A DNA stretch of 12,898 nt from Candidatus Daviesbacteria bacterium RIFCSPLOWO2_02_FULL_41_8 (GCA_001777455.1 MFDZ01000040.1:16360-29257); one strand, 5' to 3'; counted from the first letter of the stretch, positions 1 to 6,960 are shown. Notes: generated by a model not told the origin, from the letters alone. A program made the numbers and translations.

Positions 1-111
1 CTGAAGAGGCGGGGAGTGTTCAGGCTTTCATCTCACCATATTGCCCACATGGCACTGCTTTCTTTGGCGGCAGGCAGTATATTTACGGCAAGTCCGGGAG
101 CAATTCTGTAA
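1..111 (+). CDS. C-terminal end of an unrecognised protein (partial)
   Basis: This frame is open from the left edge to a TAA at 109-111 and encodes about 36 residues: a basic stretch (LKRRGVFRLSSHHIAHM) followed by a hydrophobic, alanine-rich end (ALLSLAAGSIFTASPGAIL). I do not recognise the family. It is chosen because its stop overlaps the next start by one base (TAATG), a usual operon junction, and because a GGGAG ribosome binding site for that start lies inside it. The alternative is that the coding frame here is the one two bases later, which is open from base 3 to 266 and would make the small protein below the C-terminal end of a longer membrane protein. The two readings cannot be separated without upstream sequence. 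Confidence 0.4.
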   Translation: MKRRGVFRLSSHHIAHMALLSLAAGSIFTASPGAIL

Positions 112-266
112 TGATTTTACAAATATTAATTATTGGAATATTAATATATCTGTTGTGGGCAATCACTCACCACAAACGCGACAAAAGTTTGACTTTACCA
201 ATACTCCTGGAGTATCTTTTAACTGCTGTCTTAAGTTTGATATTGATTACAGGAGTGATATTTTAA
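111..266 (+). CDS. small two-helix membrane protein, unknown function
   Basis: An ORF of 51 residues from ATG at 111. It has a first hydrophobic helix at about residues 2-18 (LQILIIGILIYLLWAI), a short basic loop (HHKRDK), and a second helix from about 29 to 51 (LLEYLLTAVLSLILITGVIF). A GGGAG at 96-100 sits 10 nt before the start. The ORF ends 12 bases before rmlA, so it is probably cotranscribed with the rhamnose genes. The loop charge suggests both ends face outward and the loop faces the cytoplasm (positive-inside rule, inference). I do not recognise a family and assign no function. The frame stays open to the left edge, so this may instead be the end of a longer protein. Confidence 0.5.
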   Translation: MILQILIIGILIYLLWAITHHKRDKSLTLPILLEYLLTAVLSLILITGVIF

Positions 267-270
267 AGGA
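265..270 (+). promoter_or_regulatory. ribosome binding site of rmlA
   Basis: AAAGGA lies 8 nt before the ATG at 279 and overlaps the stop codon of the small upstream ORF. It supports 279 as the rmlA start and indicates coupling to the upstream gene. Confidence 0.6.
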
Positions 271-278
271 TTTTAAAA

Positions 279-1013
279 ATGAAAGGCGTAATATTAGCCG
301 GCGGGTTGGGAACAAGGCTTTATCCCTTAACAAAAGCCACAAATAAACATCTTTTACCGGTTTACAACAAGCCGATGATCTTCTATCCGATAGAAACATT
401 GGTTAAAGCCGGCATCCGCGATATTATGGTAGTGACGGGCGGTCCTCACTGCGGGCATTTCCTGTCAATTTTAAAAAACGGCAAAGAACTGGGGATTAAT
501 CATTTGGAATATGCCTATCAGGAGGACGAGGGCGGTATTGCCGATGCGCTGTCGCTGGCCCGGGATTTTGTTGAAAGAGATAGTGTAACGGTAATTTTGG
601 GGGATAATACCTCAGATGCCGACATCGCAGAGCCGATTAATAATTTTAAAGAGGGAGCCTTAATTTTCTTAAAAGAGGTTTCAGATCCAGAGCGGTTCGG
701 TATTGCCACCTTTGACCCCGGTGATCCTTCAAAAATAATTAAAATTACCGAAAAACCCCAAAACCCGGATTCCAAAATGGCGGTAACCGGGGTGTATGTC
801 TACGATAATCAGGTATTTAATTTTATTGATCAAATCAAACCCTCCGGCAGGGGAGAACTGGAGATTACTGATGTGAATAACAAATATGTTGAAAAAGGCC
901 AGCTAACCTGGAGTGAGCTTAAGGGTTATTGGTGGGATGCCGGCACTTTTGATACCCTGCTGGAAGCCAATAACTACTGGGCAAAAAAGAGCAAAGGTGA
1001 AGATATAAAATGA
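279..1013 (+). CDS. rmlA: glucose-1-phosphate thymidylyltransferase (RmlA), short form
   Basis: Makes dTDP-glucose from dTTP and glucose-1-phosphate, the first step of dTDP-L-rhamnose synthesis, in the cytoplasm. Visible motifs are the nucleotide-binding GGLGTRLYPLT (residues 8-18), the KHLLPVYNKPM segment (23-33), the metal-binding GDN (108-110), PERFG (137-141), the EKP lysine region (158-160), GVYVYD (171-176), EITDVN (195-200) and the terminal GYWWDAGTFDTLLEA block (216-230). At 244 residues it is the short type; the common enterobacterial RmlA is near 290 and carries an extra C-terminal helical part. It follows the small membrane ORF by 12 bases and shares ATGA (1010-1013) with rmlB, so the two are translationally coupled. 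The RmlA assignment rather than another sugar-nucleotide transferase rests on motifs plus the rmlBCD neighbours. Confidence 0.93.
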   Translation: MKGVILAGGLGTRLYPLTKATNKHLLPVYNKPMIFYPIETLVKAGIRDIMVVTGGPHCGHFLSILKNGKELGINHLEYAYQEDEGGIADALSLARDFVERDSVTVILGDNTSDADIAEPINNFKEGALIFLKEVSDPERFGIATFDPGDPSKIIKITEKPQNPDSKMAVTGVYVYDNQVFNFIDQIKPSGRGELEITDVNNKYVEKGQLTWSELKGYWWDAGTFDTLLEANNYWAKKSKGEDIK

Positions 1014-2011
1014 AAATTTTGGTGACCGGCGGAGCCGGATTCATAGGCTCTAATTTTATTCACTATTGGGTAGAAAAACATCCGGAAGATCAAGTTGTTA
1101 ATCTGGACGCCCTGACTTATGCCGGTCATCCGGAGAGCTTAAAAGATCTGGGAGGTAATGCTAATTATCGGTTCATAAAAGGCGATATTACAGACGGTAG
1201 CATAGTTAATCAGGCTATGGATGGGGTTGATATGGTAGTACATTTCGCTGCCGAAAGTCATGTTGATAGATCAATAATCAATCCCTTGGTTTTTGCCAAG
1301 TCAAATTATCTGGGAACAGCAGTTTTGCTTGATGCAGCGCTGGATGCTAAGGTGAAAAGGTTCCATCATATTTCTACAGATGAAGTATACGGAGAATTAG
1401 GTCCAAATGATCCGCCGTTTAATCCGGATACCCTTTATAAACCCAGAACGCCTTATTCTGCCTCAAAGGCCGGTTCAGATCATTTGGTTAGAGCTTATTT
1501 TTCTACCTTTGGTTTACCGATTACGATTACAAATTGCGCAAACAATTATGGCCCGTATCATGACCCGGAAAAGTTGATTCCAAGATTTATTACGAATCTT
1601 CTGGAGGGTAAAAAAGTGCCTCTAATGGGACAGGGAGAAAATATTAGGGAATGGTTGCATGTTGAAGATCATGCCAGAGCGATAGATGTGGTGCTGCAAA
1701 AAGGTAAGCCAGGAGAAACCTATTTAGTACAAGGAGAAGAAAGAACTAATTTGGAGGTTACAAAAAAGATTTTAGAAATTTTAGGGATGGATGAATCATT
1801 TATCGAATTCGTAGAACATCGTTTGGGACATGACTTTCGATATGCAAACGATGGTTCAGCCCTTAGGGAATTAGGTTGGGAGAGGGAGCACAATTTTGAA
1901 GAATGGCTAGAAAAGACCGTTCAATGGTTTAAAGAAAATGAATGGTGGTGGAAGCCGCTTAAAGCAGGTAGGCCGAACATAGACCGTAGTGCCCAGAAAT
2001 CTTATGGATAA
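1010..2011 (+). CDS. rmlB: dTDP-glucose 4,6-dehydratase (RmlB)
   Basis: Converts dTDP-glucose to dTDP-4-keto-6-deoxyglucose using bound NAD+. It is an extended short-chain dehydrogenase of 333 residues, normal length. The Rossmann motif TGGAGFIGSN is at 6-15, then HFAAESHVDRS (78-88), the catalytic T-D-E triad (residues 123-125, in STDEVYGEL), and Y149-x3-K153 (PYSASKAGSDHLVRAY). Further conserved blocks are NCANNYGPYHDPEKLIPRFI (175-194), REWLHVEDHARA (213-224) and GHDFRYA. All catalytic residues of the family are present. The start is in ATGA overlap with the rmlA stop, with AAAGGTG at 993-999 as its ribosome binding site. The substrate is inferred from the RmlA and RmlC/D neighbours. Confidence 0.95.
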   Translation: MKILVTGGAGFIGSNFIHYWVEKHPEDQVVNLDALTYAGHPESLKDLGGNANYRFIKGDITDGSIVNQAMDGVDMVVHFAAESHVDRSIINPLVFAKSNYLGTAVLLDAALDAKVKRFHHISTDEVYGELGPNDPPFNPDTLYKPRTPYSASKAGSDHLVRAYFSTFGLPITITNCANNYGPYHDPEKLIPRFITNLLEGKKVPLMGQGENIREWLHVEDHARAIDVVLQKGKPGETYLVQGEERTNLEVTKKILEILGMDESFIEFVEHRLGHDFRYANDGSALRELGWEREHNFEEWLEKTVQWFKENEWWWKPLKAGRPNIDRSAQKSYG

Positions 2012-2555
2012 AGTTTACATTAAACAAACATCAATTCCCGGCCTGTTAATTTTAGAAAGACCGGTATTTTCGGACGAACGCGGATTTTTCCGGGAATTAT
2101 TTCATAAAAATGAGCTGGAAGAAGTAGCCGGGATAAAGTTTGACGGGGTGCAGATGAATCATTCACACTCCAAGCCCGGTGTGATCAGGGGCATACACGC
2201 CGAAGCTTGGAACAAAATTATTTATCCGGTTTCCGGAGAAGTTTTTATAGCGATAGTGGATTTAAGGTCGGACTCCCCGACTTTTGCTAAAGTGGAAACT
2301 TTTACTATTAACAACAACAACCGGATCGGGCTTTTTATTCCCAACGGGCTGGCTAATTCACTTTGTGTCATAGGCGATCAACCGGCTGATTATATATACC
2401 TGGTTGATGCCTATTATGACGGCAGTGATACCAGGGCAGTTGCCTGGGATGATCCAGACCTAAACATCAATTGGCCAGTTAAAGATCCAATTATTTCAGA
2501 AAGAGATAAAAATAATCCTACACTACGGAATCTATTCCCGGAAAAATTCAAATGA
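2004..2555 (+). CDS. rmlC: dTDP-4-dehydrorhamnose 3,5-epimerase-like protein (RmlC), divergent
   Basis: Cupin-type epimerase expected to turn dTDP-4-keto-6-deoxyglucose into dTDP-4-keto-L-rhamnose. The ATG at 2004 is chosen (183 residues, the family's usual length) because its N terminus, MDKVYIKQTSIPGLLILERPVF, aligns with family starts. A GTG at 1989 would add five residues. The start overlaps rmlB by 8 nt and the stop shares ATGA with rmlD. Seen: DERGFFRE (24-31), QMNHSHSKPGVIRGIH (50-65), SGEVFIAIVDLR (77-88), IPNGLANSL (112-120) and AWDDPDLNINWPV (147-159). Compared from memory with Salmonella RmlC, R62, H65, K71, Y132 and D168 match catalytic positions. The usual AHGF histidine is Asn118, and the loop between H65 and K71 is about four residues shorter. 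Context supports the RmlC role; the changed residues leave its exact stereochemistry open. Confidence 0.85.
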   Translation: MDKVYIKQTSIPGLLILERPVFSDERGFFRELFHKNELEEVAGIKFDGVQMNHSHSKPGVIRGIHAEAWNKIIYPVSGEVFIAIVDLRSDSPTFAKVETFTINNNNRIGLFIPNGLANSLCVIGDQPADYIYLVDAYYDGSDTRAVAWDDPDLNINWPVKDPIISERDKNNPTLRNLFPEKFK

Positions 2556-3475
2556 AAAAAATTCTTATTTTTGGCGGAAGTGGTTTGGTAGGCTCCAAAT
2601 TTATTGATCTTTTTAAAAACATTTTTGATATAAACAAGTTTGTTTCTTACGAAATTAAATCTCCTCTAGCAGCAGAAGTAGATATATTGAATAAAGATGT
2701 TATTGCAAAAACAATTCAGGAATTTAATCCGGATACTGTTATAAATTTCGCAGCCTATACCCAGGTAGAGGAAGCTGAAGCCCAAAAAGGTAACAAAGAA
2801 GGAATGTGTTACCAGATAAACGCTATGGGTGCAAAAAATGTGGCTCTTTCCTGTAAAGAATTTGATAAAAAATTAATTCATATTTCCACGGAATATGTTT
2901 TTGACGGCACAAAAGAAAATAGTCCCTATTCGGAAGAGGATAAACCAAATCCGGTTAATTGGTACGGACAAACAAAGTTATTCGGGGAGCAATTTGTTTT
3001 AGAAAGCGGATGTCCGGCTGTTATTGTCAGGATCTGTATGCCGTTTAGCGCTTTTTATGAACTTAAAAAAGATGTGGCCAGGTTTTTTCTGGAAGAACTT
3101 AAAGCAGGAAGGAAAATAAAAGCAATTGAAGACCAAAGGGTAACTCCGACGAATGTTTCTGATATCGCCAATGCCCTACAGGTGATGCTCGAGTCAGAGA
3201 CTACCGGGCTTTATCATGTCAGCAGTACGGATAGTGTTACCCCGCTGGAGTTTGCCAAAAATATTGCAGAAGAATTTAACTTAAATTATTCTTTAATTAG
3301 TCCGGTGGATTTTGATGAATATAACGAAAAGAAAAAAGCCAAGTTGCTGAAGTTTTCCTGGTTAAATCCAACGAAATTTGAGCGGGAATTCGGGGAGGGA
3401 ATATTGCATACGGTTGAAGAAGGCTTGGCACTGTTCAAAAAAGAGATTGACGCCGAGTCGGCAAATCGGCTATAG
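2552..3475 (+). CDS. rmlD: dTDP-4-dehydrorhamnose reductase (RmlD)
   Basis: Reduces dTDP-4-keto-L-rhamnose to dTDP-L-rhamnose with NAD(P)H, the last step of the pathway. It has 307 residues, near the usual 290-300. Seen: the Rossmann glycine motif GGSGLVGS (8-15), NFAAYTQVEEAE (65-76; the family form is NxAAYTxVDxAE), STEYVFDGT (112-120), the catalytic Y138-x3-K142 in WYGQTKLFGEQ, the C-terminal DQRVTPT (194-200) and the NPTKF segment (272-276). These are the RmlD hallmarks, with the variation Asp to Glu in STDYVFDG and a slightly altered DQxGxPT. The start overlaps the rmlC stop in ATGA (2552-2555). The gene ends 11 bases before the next dehydratase, so it can be in the same transcript. Confidence 0.9.
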   Translation: MKKILIFGGSGLVGSKFIDLFKNIFDINKFVSYEIKSPLAAEVDILNKDVIAKTIQEFNPDTVINFAAYTQVEEAEAQKGNKEGMCYQINAMGAKNVALSCKEFDKKLIHISTEYVFDGTKENSPYSEEDKPNPVNWYGQTKLFGEQFVLESGCPAVIVRICMPFSAFYELKKDVARFFLEELKAGRKIKAIEDQRVTPTNVSDIANALQVMLESETTGLYHVSSTDSVTPLEFAKNIAEEFNLNYSLISPVDFDEYNEKKKAKLLKFSWLNPTKFEREFGEGILHTVEEGLALFKKEIDAESANRL

Positions 3476-3486
3476 TAGTTAAAAAT

Positions 3487-4503
3487 ATGGCAAACAATAA
3501 AAAAGCCTTCATAACAGGAATATCGGGACAGGACGGTTCATACTTAAGTGAGCTTTTACTGGGTAAAGGATATGAGGTTGCCGGGTTTATCCGCAGAAAT
3601 GCGGCTTTGGATTTTGGCAACGCCAATGCAATCAAAGATGAAGTAAAAATTTATTACGGAGACCTACATTCGCCGGAATCCATTGCTTTGGCGCTGCTGG
3701 ATTTTAAGCCGGATGAGATATACAACTTAGCATCGCTGTCATCTCCGTTTGCCTCATTCAGCGATAAGCTTGGAGCAATCATGGTCACCGGGATTGGGGC
3801 TTTGCATGTATTCGAACGGGCGAAAATAATTGTTCCGGAGGCAAAAATTTATCAGGCCTCAACTTCGGAAATGTTCGGCGCCCCAAAACAAGTCCCTCAA
3901 AACGAAAATACCCCTTTTGCTCCGGCTAATCCTTATGCGGCGGCTAAAGAGTTTGCCCACCGGATGGCCGTAATTGCCAGAAATGACAGAAAGTCTCCGC
4001 AGTTTATAGCCTGTGGTATTCTTTTTAACCACGAAAGCCCCCGGCGCGGCTTAAACTTTGTGACCAGGAAAATAACCGCAGCTGTGGCCTGTATCAAAAA
4101 TAATAAGAAGGAAGGGATTCCTTTTAATGAAATCGGCGGGCCGATTGTTAAAAACGGGAAAGTAAAATTAGGCGACCTTGATGCTAAAAGAGATTGGGGG
4201 TATGCGCCTGATTATGTGGAGATTATGTGGAAGATGTTGCAGACTGATAGTCCTGATGATTTTGTTATTGCCACCGGTGAGGTGCATACGGTGAGGGAGT
4301 TTGCCGAGGAGGCTTTTTCTGTGGCGGGTTTGAACTGGAAAAATTATGTGGAGACAGATCCGCACTTTGTGCCGCCGGTGCAAACAGGACCTTTATGCGG
4401 AGATTCCTCAAAAGCCAAAAAAGTGTTGGACTGGGAACCAAAAACCAAATTTAAAGATCTGGTTAAAATCATGGTCCACGCCGACCTGGCCAAGTTTTCT
4501 TAA
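3487..4503 (+). CDS. gmd: GDP-mannose 4,6-dehydratase-like enzyme
   Basis: Extended short-chain dehydrogenase predicted to form GDP-4-keto-6-deoxy-D-mannose from GDP-mannose, the precursor of GDP-D-rhamnose, GDP-L-fucose and related sugars. It has 338 residues (the family is about 340-370). Seen: the glycine motif TGISGQDGSYL (10-20), QASTSEMFG (123-131) with catalytic T126, S127 and E128, Y150-x3-K154 in NPYAAAKEFAHRM, FNHESPRRG (180-188) with FVTRKI, LGDLDAKRDWGYAPDYVE (228-245), and FVIATGEVHTVREFAEEAF (259-277). The segment after the NLA motif reads NLASLSSPFASF where the usual family has NLAAQSHVxxSF, so the QSH histidine is absent. No GDP-6-deoxy-sugar reductase or epimerase follows, so the final sugar is unknown. 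It has no clear ribosome binding site; TATAGT at 3471-3476 could be its own weak -10. Confidence 0.85.
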   Translation: MANNKKAFITGISGQDGSYLSELLLGKGYEVAGFIRRNAALDFGNANAIKDEVKIYYGDLHSPESIALALLDFKPDEIYNLASLSSPFASFSDKLGAIMVTGIGALHVFERAKIIVPEAKIYQASTSEMFGAPKQVPQNENTPFAPANPYAAAKEFAHRMAVIARNDRKSPQFIACGILFNHESPRRGLNFVTRKITAAVACIKNNKKEGIPFNEIGGPIVKNGKVKLGDLDAKRDWGYAPDYVEIMWKMLQTDSPDDFVIATGEVHTVREFAEEAFSVAGLNWKNYVETDPHFVPPVQTGPLCGDSSKAKKVLDWEPKTKFKDLVKIMVHADLAKFS

Positions 4504-4509
4504 CTTCCC

Positions 4510-4540
4510 GATATTGTAAAAAAGTATCTCATCCAATATC
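4510..4540. repeat. inverted repeat after gmd
   Basis: GATATTG at 4510-4516 and CAATATC at 4534-4540 form a perfect 7-bp inverted repeat with a 17-nt loop, six bases after the gmd stop. It is AT-rich and lacks a following T-run, so a classic intrinsic terminator is not supported; an mRNA 3' hairpin is possible. Confidence 0.4.
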
Positions 4541-4549
4541 ATAAGCATA

Positions 4550-4572
4550 GCTTGAAAATAAAGTTTTCAAGC
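4550..4572. repeat. 9-bp inverted repeat upstream of the GT2-GtrA gene
   Basis: GCTTGAAAA (4550-4558) and TTTTCAAGC (4564-4572) are perfect inverted arms around a 5-nt loop (TAAAG). The sequence AGCTT(G/T)-AAA recurs in part just after it (AGCTTTCAAA, 4576-4585). It lies 28 nt before the ATG of the next gene. It could be a protein-binding operator or a weak terminator between gmd and the glycosyltransferase; the lack of GC-rich stem and T-run favours neither strongly. Confidence 0.5.
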
Positions 4573-4600
4573 GGAGCTTTCAAATTTATTTATTAAAACA

Positions 4601-5785
4601 ATGAAAAAGGTTACTGTGGTTTTGCCCACATACAATGAAAAAGCAAATATCGTAAATACTGTCAGGAAAGTTTTTGAACAGGAAAAAGCTCTTCCCGGAT
4701 GGGAAATAAAGATTATTGTTGCGGATGATATCAGATCTACTGACGGCACAGAAACGGTCGTCCGGGAACTGATGAAGAAAAATGAAAAGATCCACCTTAT
4801 TAAAGTTGATCCCGGGTTGGGTGTCGGACTTATTAAGGGTCACCAATATGCGCTGGAAAATTTGCACCCGGATATTTTGGCTCAACTTGATGCGGACGGA
4901 CAAGTTGTCCCTGACGTTTTAGTCAGATTAGTTAAAACTATAGAAGAGGGGTATTCTCTGGCAATAGGTTCCAGGTTTGTGAGCGGCGGACAAAATCAGC
5001 TGTCTTTTGCAAGGCGTGTTTTTACATACGGGGCTTCATCTTTCTGCAGGTTTTTGATTGGCCCTTGGGATATCAAAGAAGTTACTAATTCAGCCAGGGC
5101 ATTTACCCCAGAGCTTTTTAAAAAAATTAATCTGGCAAGATTACCCTGGAAAGAGACAACTTTTATTATCCAGCCGGCTTTTTTACATGAAGCAGTACTC
5201 GCCGGGGCAAAATATAAAGAAGTGCCGCTGATTTTTAAAAACCGCCTGGAAGGATATTCTAAAAATAAGGTTTTTAATTATACATATGATGTTGTTACTT
5301 ACGGCATTGATGCATTATTAAATAAATTGGGGGTAAAGGTTAGATTTTTTTATATCACCCGCCGGGCCAAGACACTCGTAAAATTCGGTCTGGTGGGATT
5401 TGTCGGGACAATGGTAGACTTCTTTTTTTACAAAATATTAATCAATATTCTTGCATTAAATCCGGCTACTGCAAAAGGTTTTTCTACAGAGATGGCAATA
5501 ATCAATAATTTTATTTTAAATAATTACTGGACATTCAGATACCGGAAAACTAAAACAAACATCTGGCAGAAATTCGGCATATTTAATGTAGTTTCTTTGG
5601 GCGGGCTTATTATCGCGGTTTTGATAGTTAAGTTTTTACACATGACTTACGGAGACGGGTTTATTAACCTGTTTGGTCGGCCTGTTGCTTACAACAATTT
5701 TTACTTTTTTGCCACCATCCCGCCGGTGATGTTGTGGAATTTCACCATCAATCACTTTATTACCTGGCGCCGGGAAGAAAATTAA
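4601..5785 (+). CDS. GT2 polyprenyl-phosphate sugar transferase fused to a GtrA domain
   Basis: Predicted to transfer a sugar from a nucleotide donor to polyprenyl (undecaprenyl or dolichol-like) phosphate at the inner face of the membrane, and perhaps to help flip or position the product. The N-terminal GT-A domain (about 1-240) has PTYNE (9-13), VADDIRSTDGT (40-50, the usual DDxSxDGT block with one extra residue), LDADGQ (96-101) as the DxD metal site, and GSRF (123-126). Residues about 256-390 are a GtrA-type membrane domain with four hydrophobic segments: KFGLVGFVGTMVDFF, INNFILNNYWTF (301-312), FNVVSLGGLI and WNFTINHFITWR (379-390). Fused DPM synthase plus GtrA proteins are known in archaea and bacteria. 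The sugar cannot be read from sequence. A GGGAAG at 5772-5777 in its tail serves the next gene. Confidence 0.9.
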   Translation: MKKVTVVLPTYNEKANIVNTVRKVFEQEKALPGWEIKIIVADDIRSTDGTETVVRELMKKNEKIHLIKVDPGLGVGLIKGHQYALENLHPDILAQLDADGQVVPDVLVRLVKTIEEGYSLAIGSRFVSGGQNQLSFARRVFTYGASSFCRFLIGPWDIKEVTNSARAFTPELFKKINLARLPWKETTFIIQPAFLHEAVLAGAKYKEVPLIFKNRLEGYSKNKVFNYTYDVVTYGIDALLNKLGVKVRFFYITRRAKTLVKFGLVGFVGTMVDFFFYKILINILALNPATAKGFSTEMAIINNFILNNYWTFRYRKTKTNIWQKFGIFNVVSLGGLIIAVLIVKFLHMTYGDGFINLFGRPVAYNNFYFFATIPPVMLWNFTINHFITWRREEN

Positions 5786-5786
5786 T

Positions 5787-6257
5787 ATGATTAGTTGTGC
5801 TTTCGAGAATGGAAATAAGACTAGCTTGAGACATGTGGTTGTGCATGCAATTGTAGAGATGGACGGAAAGATTCTCTTAGAGAAACGCTCTGATAAGCTG
5901 TTGGAAGGCAATAAGTGGTCTTTACCAAGTGGATTTCTTGATAGAGACGAAAAAGCGGAAGAGGGTATATTAAGAGAACTGGAAGAAGAAACTGGGTGGA
6001 AAGGGGAGGTAATTTCATTATTTCGAATCAACACTAATCCGGATCGTCCTCATGAAGACAGGCAAAATATCTCCATAGAATTTATTATCAAGCCCGTAAA
6101 ACTGATTGGCCAACCTGATAAAGAATCCTCCGATATTCAATGGATTGCAGTCGAAGAATTACCCACTCCGGAAGATTTTGCCTTTGATCATGGAGAAACA
6201 ATTGCTCTTTATTTAAAATATAGAAAGAGCCCTTTCCCGTTGCCCCTATTCGTCTAG
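5787..6257 (+). CDS. NUDIX hydrolase
   Basis: Hydrolase of nucleoside diphosphates linked to another group; the substrate is not identifiable. Its Nudix box is complete at residues 49-71: G-x5-E-x7-REL-EEE-TGW, matching GX5EX7REUXEEXGU. The start region (FENGNKTSLRHVVVHAIV) and the WSLPSGFLD lead-in are typical of the family, as is the length of 156 residues. It begins one base after the stop of the GT2-GtrA gene, with GGGAAG 9 nt upstream, so it is translated from the same message. In a sugar-nucleotide locus it may clean up sugar nucleotides or damaged nucleotides, which is inference from position only. It ends four bases before a REP-like element that marks the edge of the transposase cassette. 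Its tail (KYRKSPFPLPLFV) runs close to that edge, and I cannot tell whether the insertion changed the native C terminus. Confidence 0.92.
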   Translation: MISCAFENGNKTSLRHVVVHAIVEMDGKILLEKRSDKLLEGNKWSLPSGFLDRDEKAEEGILRELEEETGWKGEVISLFRINTNPDRPHEDRQNISIEFIIKPVKLIGQPDKESSDIQWIAVEELPTPEDFAFDHGETIALYLKYRKSPFPLPLFV

Positions 6258-6260
6258 CCA

Positions 6261-6291
6261 GACACCTTCCAGGTGCACAGCGCAGACACCT
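6261..6291 (-). repeat. REP-like element, left copy
   Basis: Read on the minus strand it is AGGTGTC, a 9-nt spacer, CACCT, GGA, then AGGTGTC. CACCT and AGGTG can form a 5-bp stem with a 3-nt loop, and the first AGGTG can pair with the same CACCT as an alternative hairpin. The TAG stop codon of the transposase (6290-6292) is partly made by this element. Confidence 0.65.
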
Positions 6292-6934
6292 AATCTTCCA
6301 GCAATAACCTTTCAATCTTTTTAATTATTCGGCCGTATTCTTCTTGATCTAAAACAAATTTCTCGTATGTGCTTGGTAAAGAAAAATGATCAAGTATGCA
6401 ATGAGTTTTACAAAATCCATCCTTCAGACCAAGAAATTGCGGATAAGAAGAATATTTATAAGATTTTAAATCTTTTACAAGATAATCTATCAGCGGATTA
6501 AGATGAATATATCTGGAAGTGTGAGTTAACTGTTCGTCATCTTCTATTCTGACTGCTTTAAAACTTCCCTGAAAAAGCGGACCAACTCTTTTATGTCTGG
6601 TGTTAAAATATTTTGTATAACTATTAGTTAATTTACTTAGAAAAATAGAAATGCCGTTTTCTTGAACTTGTTTGAGCAATAAATGGAAATGATTAGGCAT
6701 CAGGCAAAAGCAGATTATTTCTACGAGAACTTCATTACTGCTATCTTTTTTAAAGATTTTTGGTCTGTTTCTGAATGAAAAACGGGTAGGAGGTTTTTCT
6801 AAGCGGTAATACTCAATTGTTTCTAAGAATCGCTGATAATCTCTTTTATCCAAAAAAGTAATTCTCTTTTCAACCCCACGATTTACTACATGATAAAACT
6901 CACCGTTTCCAAATACTGCTTGTTGGTATGCCAT
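6290..6934 (-). CDS. REP-associated tyrosine transposase (RAYT, Y1_Tnp family)
   Basis: Single-strand DNA endonuclease of the IS200-like Y1 family, the type that acts on REP palindromes. It has 214 residues. Seen: GEFYHVVNRG (11-20), the strand leading to the HUH metal site NHFHLLL (81-87, histidines 82 and 84), and the catalytic-tyrosine helix LTNSYTKYFN (102-111). Y106 or Y109 is the likely nucleophile, since the motif allows either. Then come GPLFQGSFKAVRI (118-130) and RYIHLNP (141-147), typical of RAYTs. All key motifs are intact, so it could be active. It is transcribed opposite to its left neighbours. Its start codon lies inside a 9-bp inverted repeat and its stop inside a REP-like element. 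Domesticated RAYTs are often single-copy; whether this one moves is unknown. Confidence 0.92.
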   Translation of the reverse strand: MAYQQAVFGNGEFYHVVNRGVEKRITFLDKRDYQRFLETIEYYRLEKPPTRFSFRNRPKIFKKDSSNEVLVEIICFCLMPNHFHLLLKQVQENGISIFLSKLTNSYTKYFNTRHKRVGPLFQGSFKAVRIEDDEQLTHTSRYIHLNPLIDYLVKDLKSYKYSSYPQFLGLKDGFCKTHCILDHFSLPSTYEKFVLDQEEYGRIIKKIERLLLED

Positions 6935-6958
6935 TAATTAATTGAACCAAATTAATGG
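6931..6958 (-). repeat. inverted repeat over the transposase start codon
   Basis: CCATTAATT (6931-6939) and AATTAATGG (6950-6958) are perfect 9-bp inverted arms with a 10-nt loop. The ATG of the transposase (6934-6932 on the minus strand) is inside one arm. If it folds in the mRNA it would hide the start, and as DNA it is a symmetric site for a regulator. No ribosome binding site is visible. Confidence 0.6.
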
Positions 6959-6960
6959 GA

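Noticed and set aside
41..346. Open frame of 101 codons beginning at a TTG in the upstream region
   Set aside because: It overlaps the certain start of rmlA by 68 bases and is rich in Cys and Trp, while another frame there encodes a coherent two-helix protein.
1989..2003. GTG start for rmlC giving five more residues
   Set aside because: The ATG at 2004 gives the usual RmlC N terminus and length with less overlap with rmlB; the extra residues have no counterpart in the family as I know it.
3451..3470. GCCGA/TCGGC repeats at the end of rmlD, considered as a terminator
   Set aside because: The stem is only five bases, lies in coding sequence and has no T-run; the next gene starts 11 bases after the stop.
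4270..4293. CACCGGTGAGGTG in gmd as another REP-like copy
   Set aside because: It encodes the conserved family motif IATGEVHTV and lacks the AGGTGTC blocks, so the likeness is by chance.
4586..4903. Minus-strand open frame of 105 codons
   Set aside because: It is a shadow of the GT2 domain, whose motifs are unmistakable on the plus strand.
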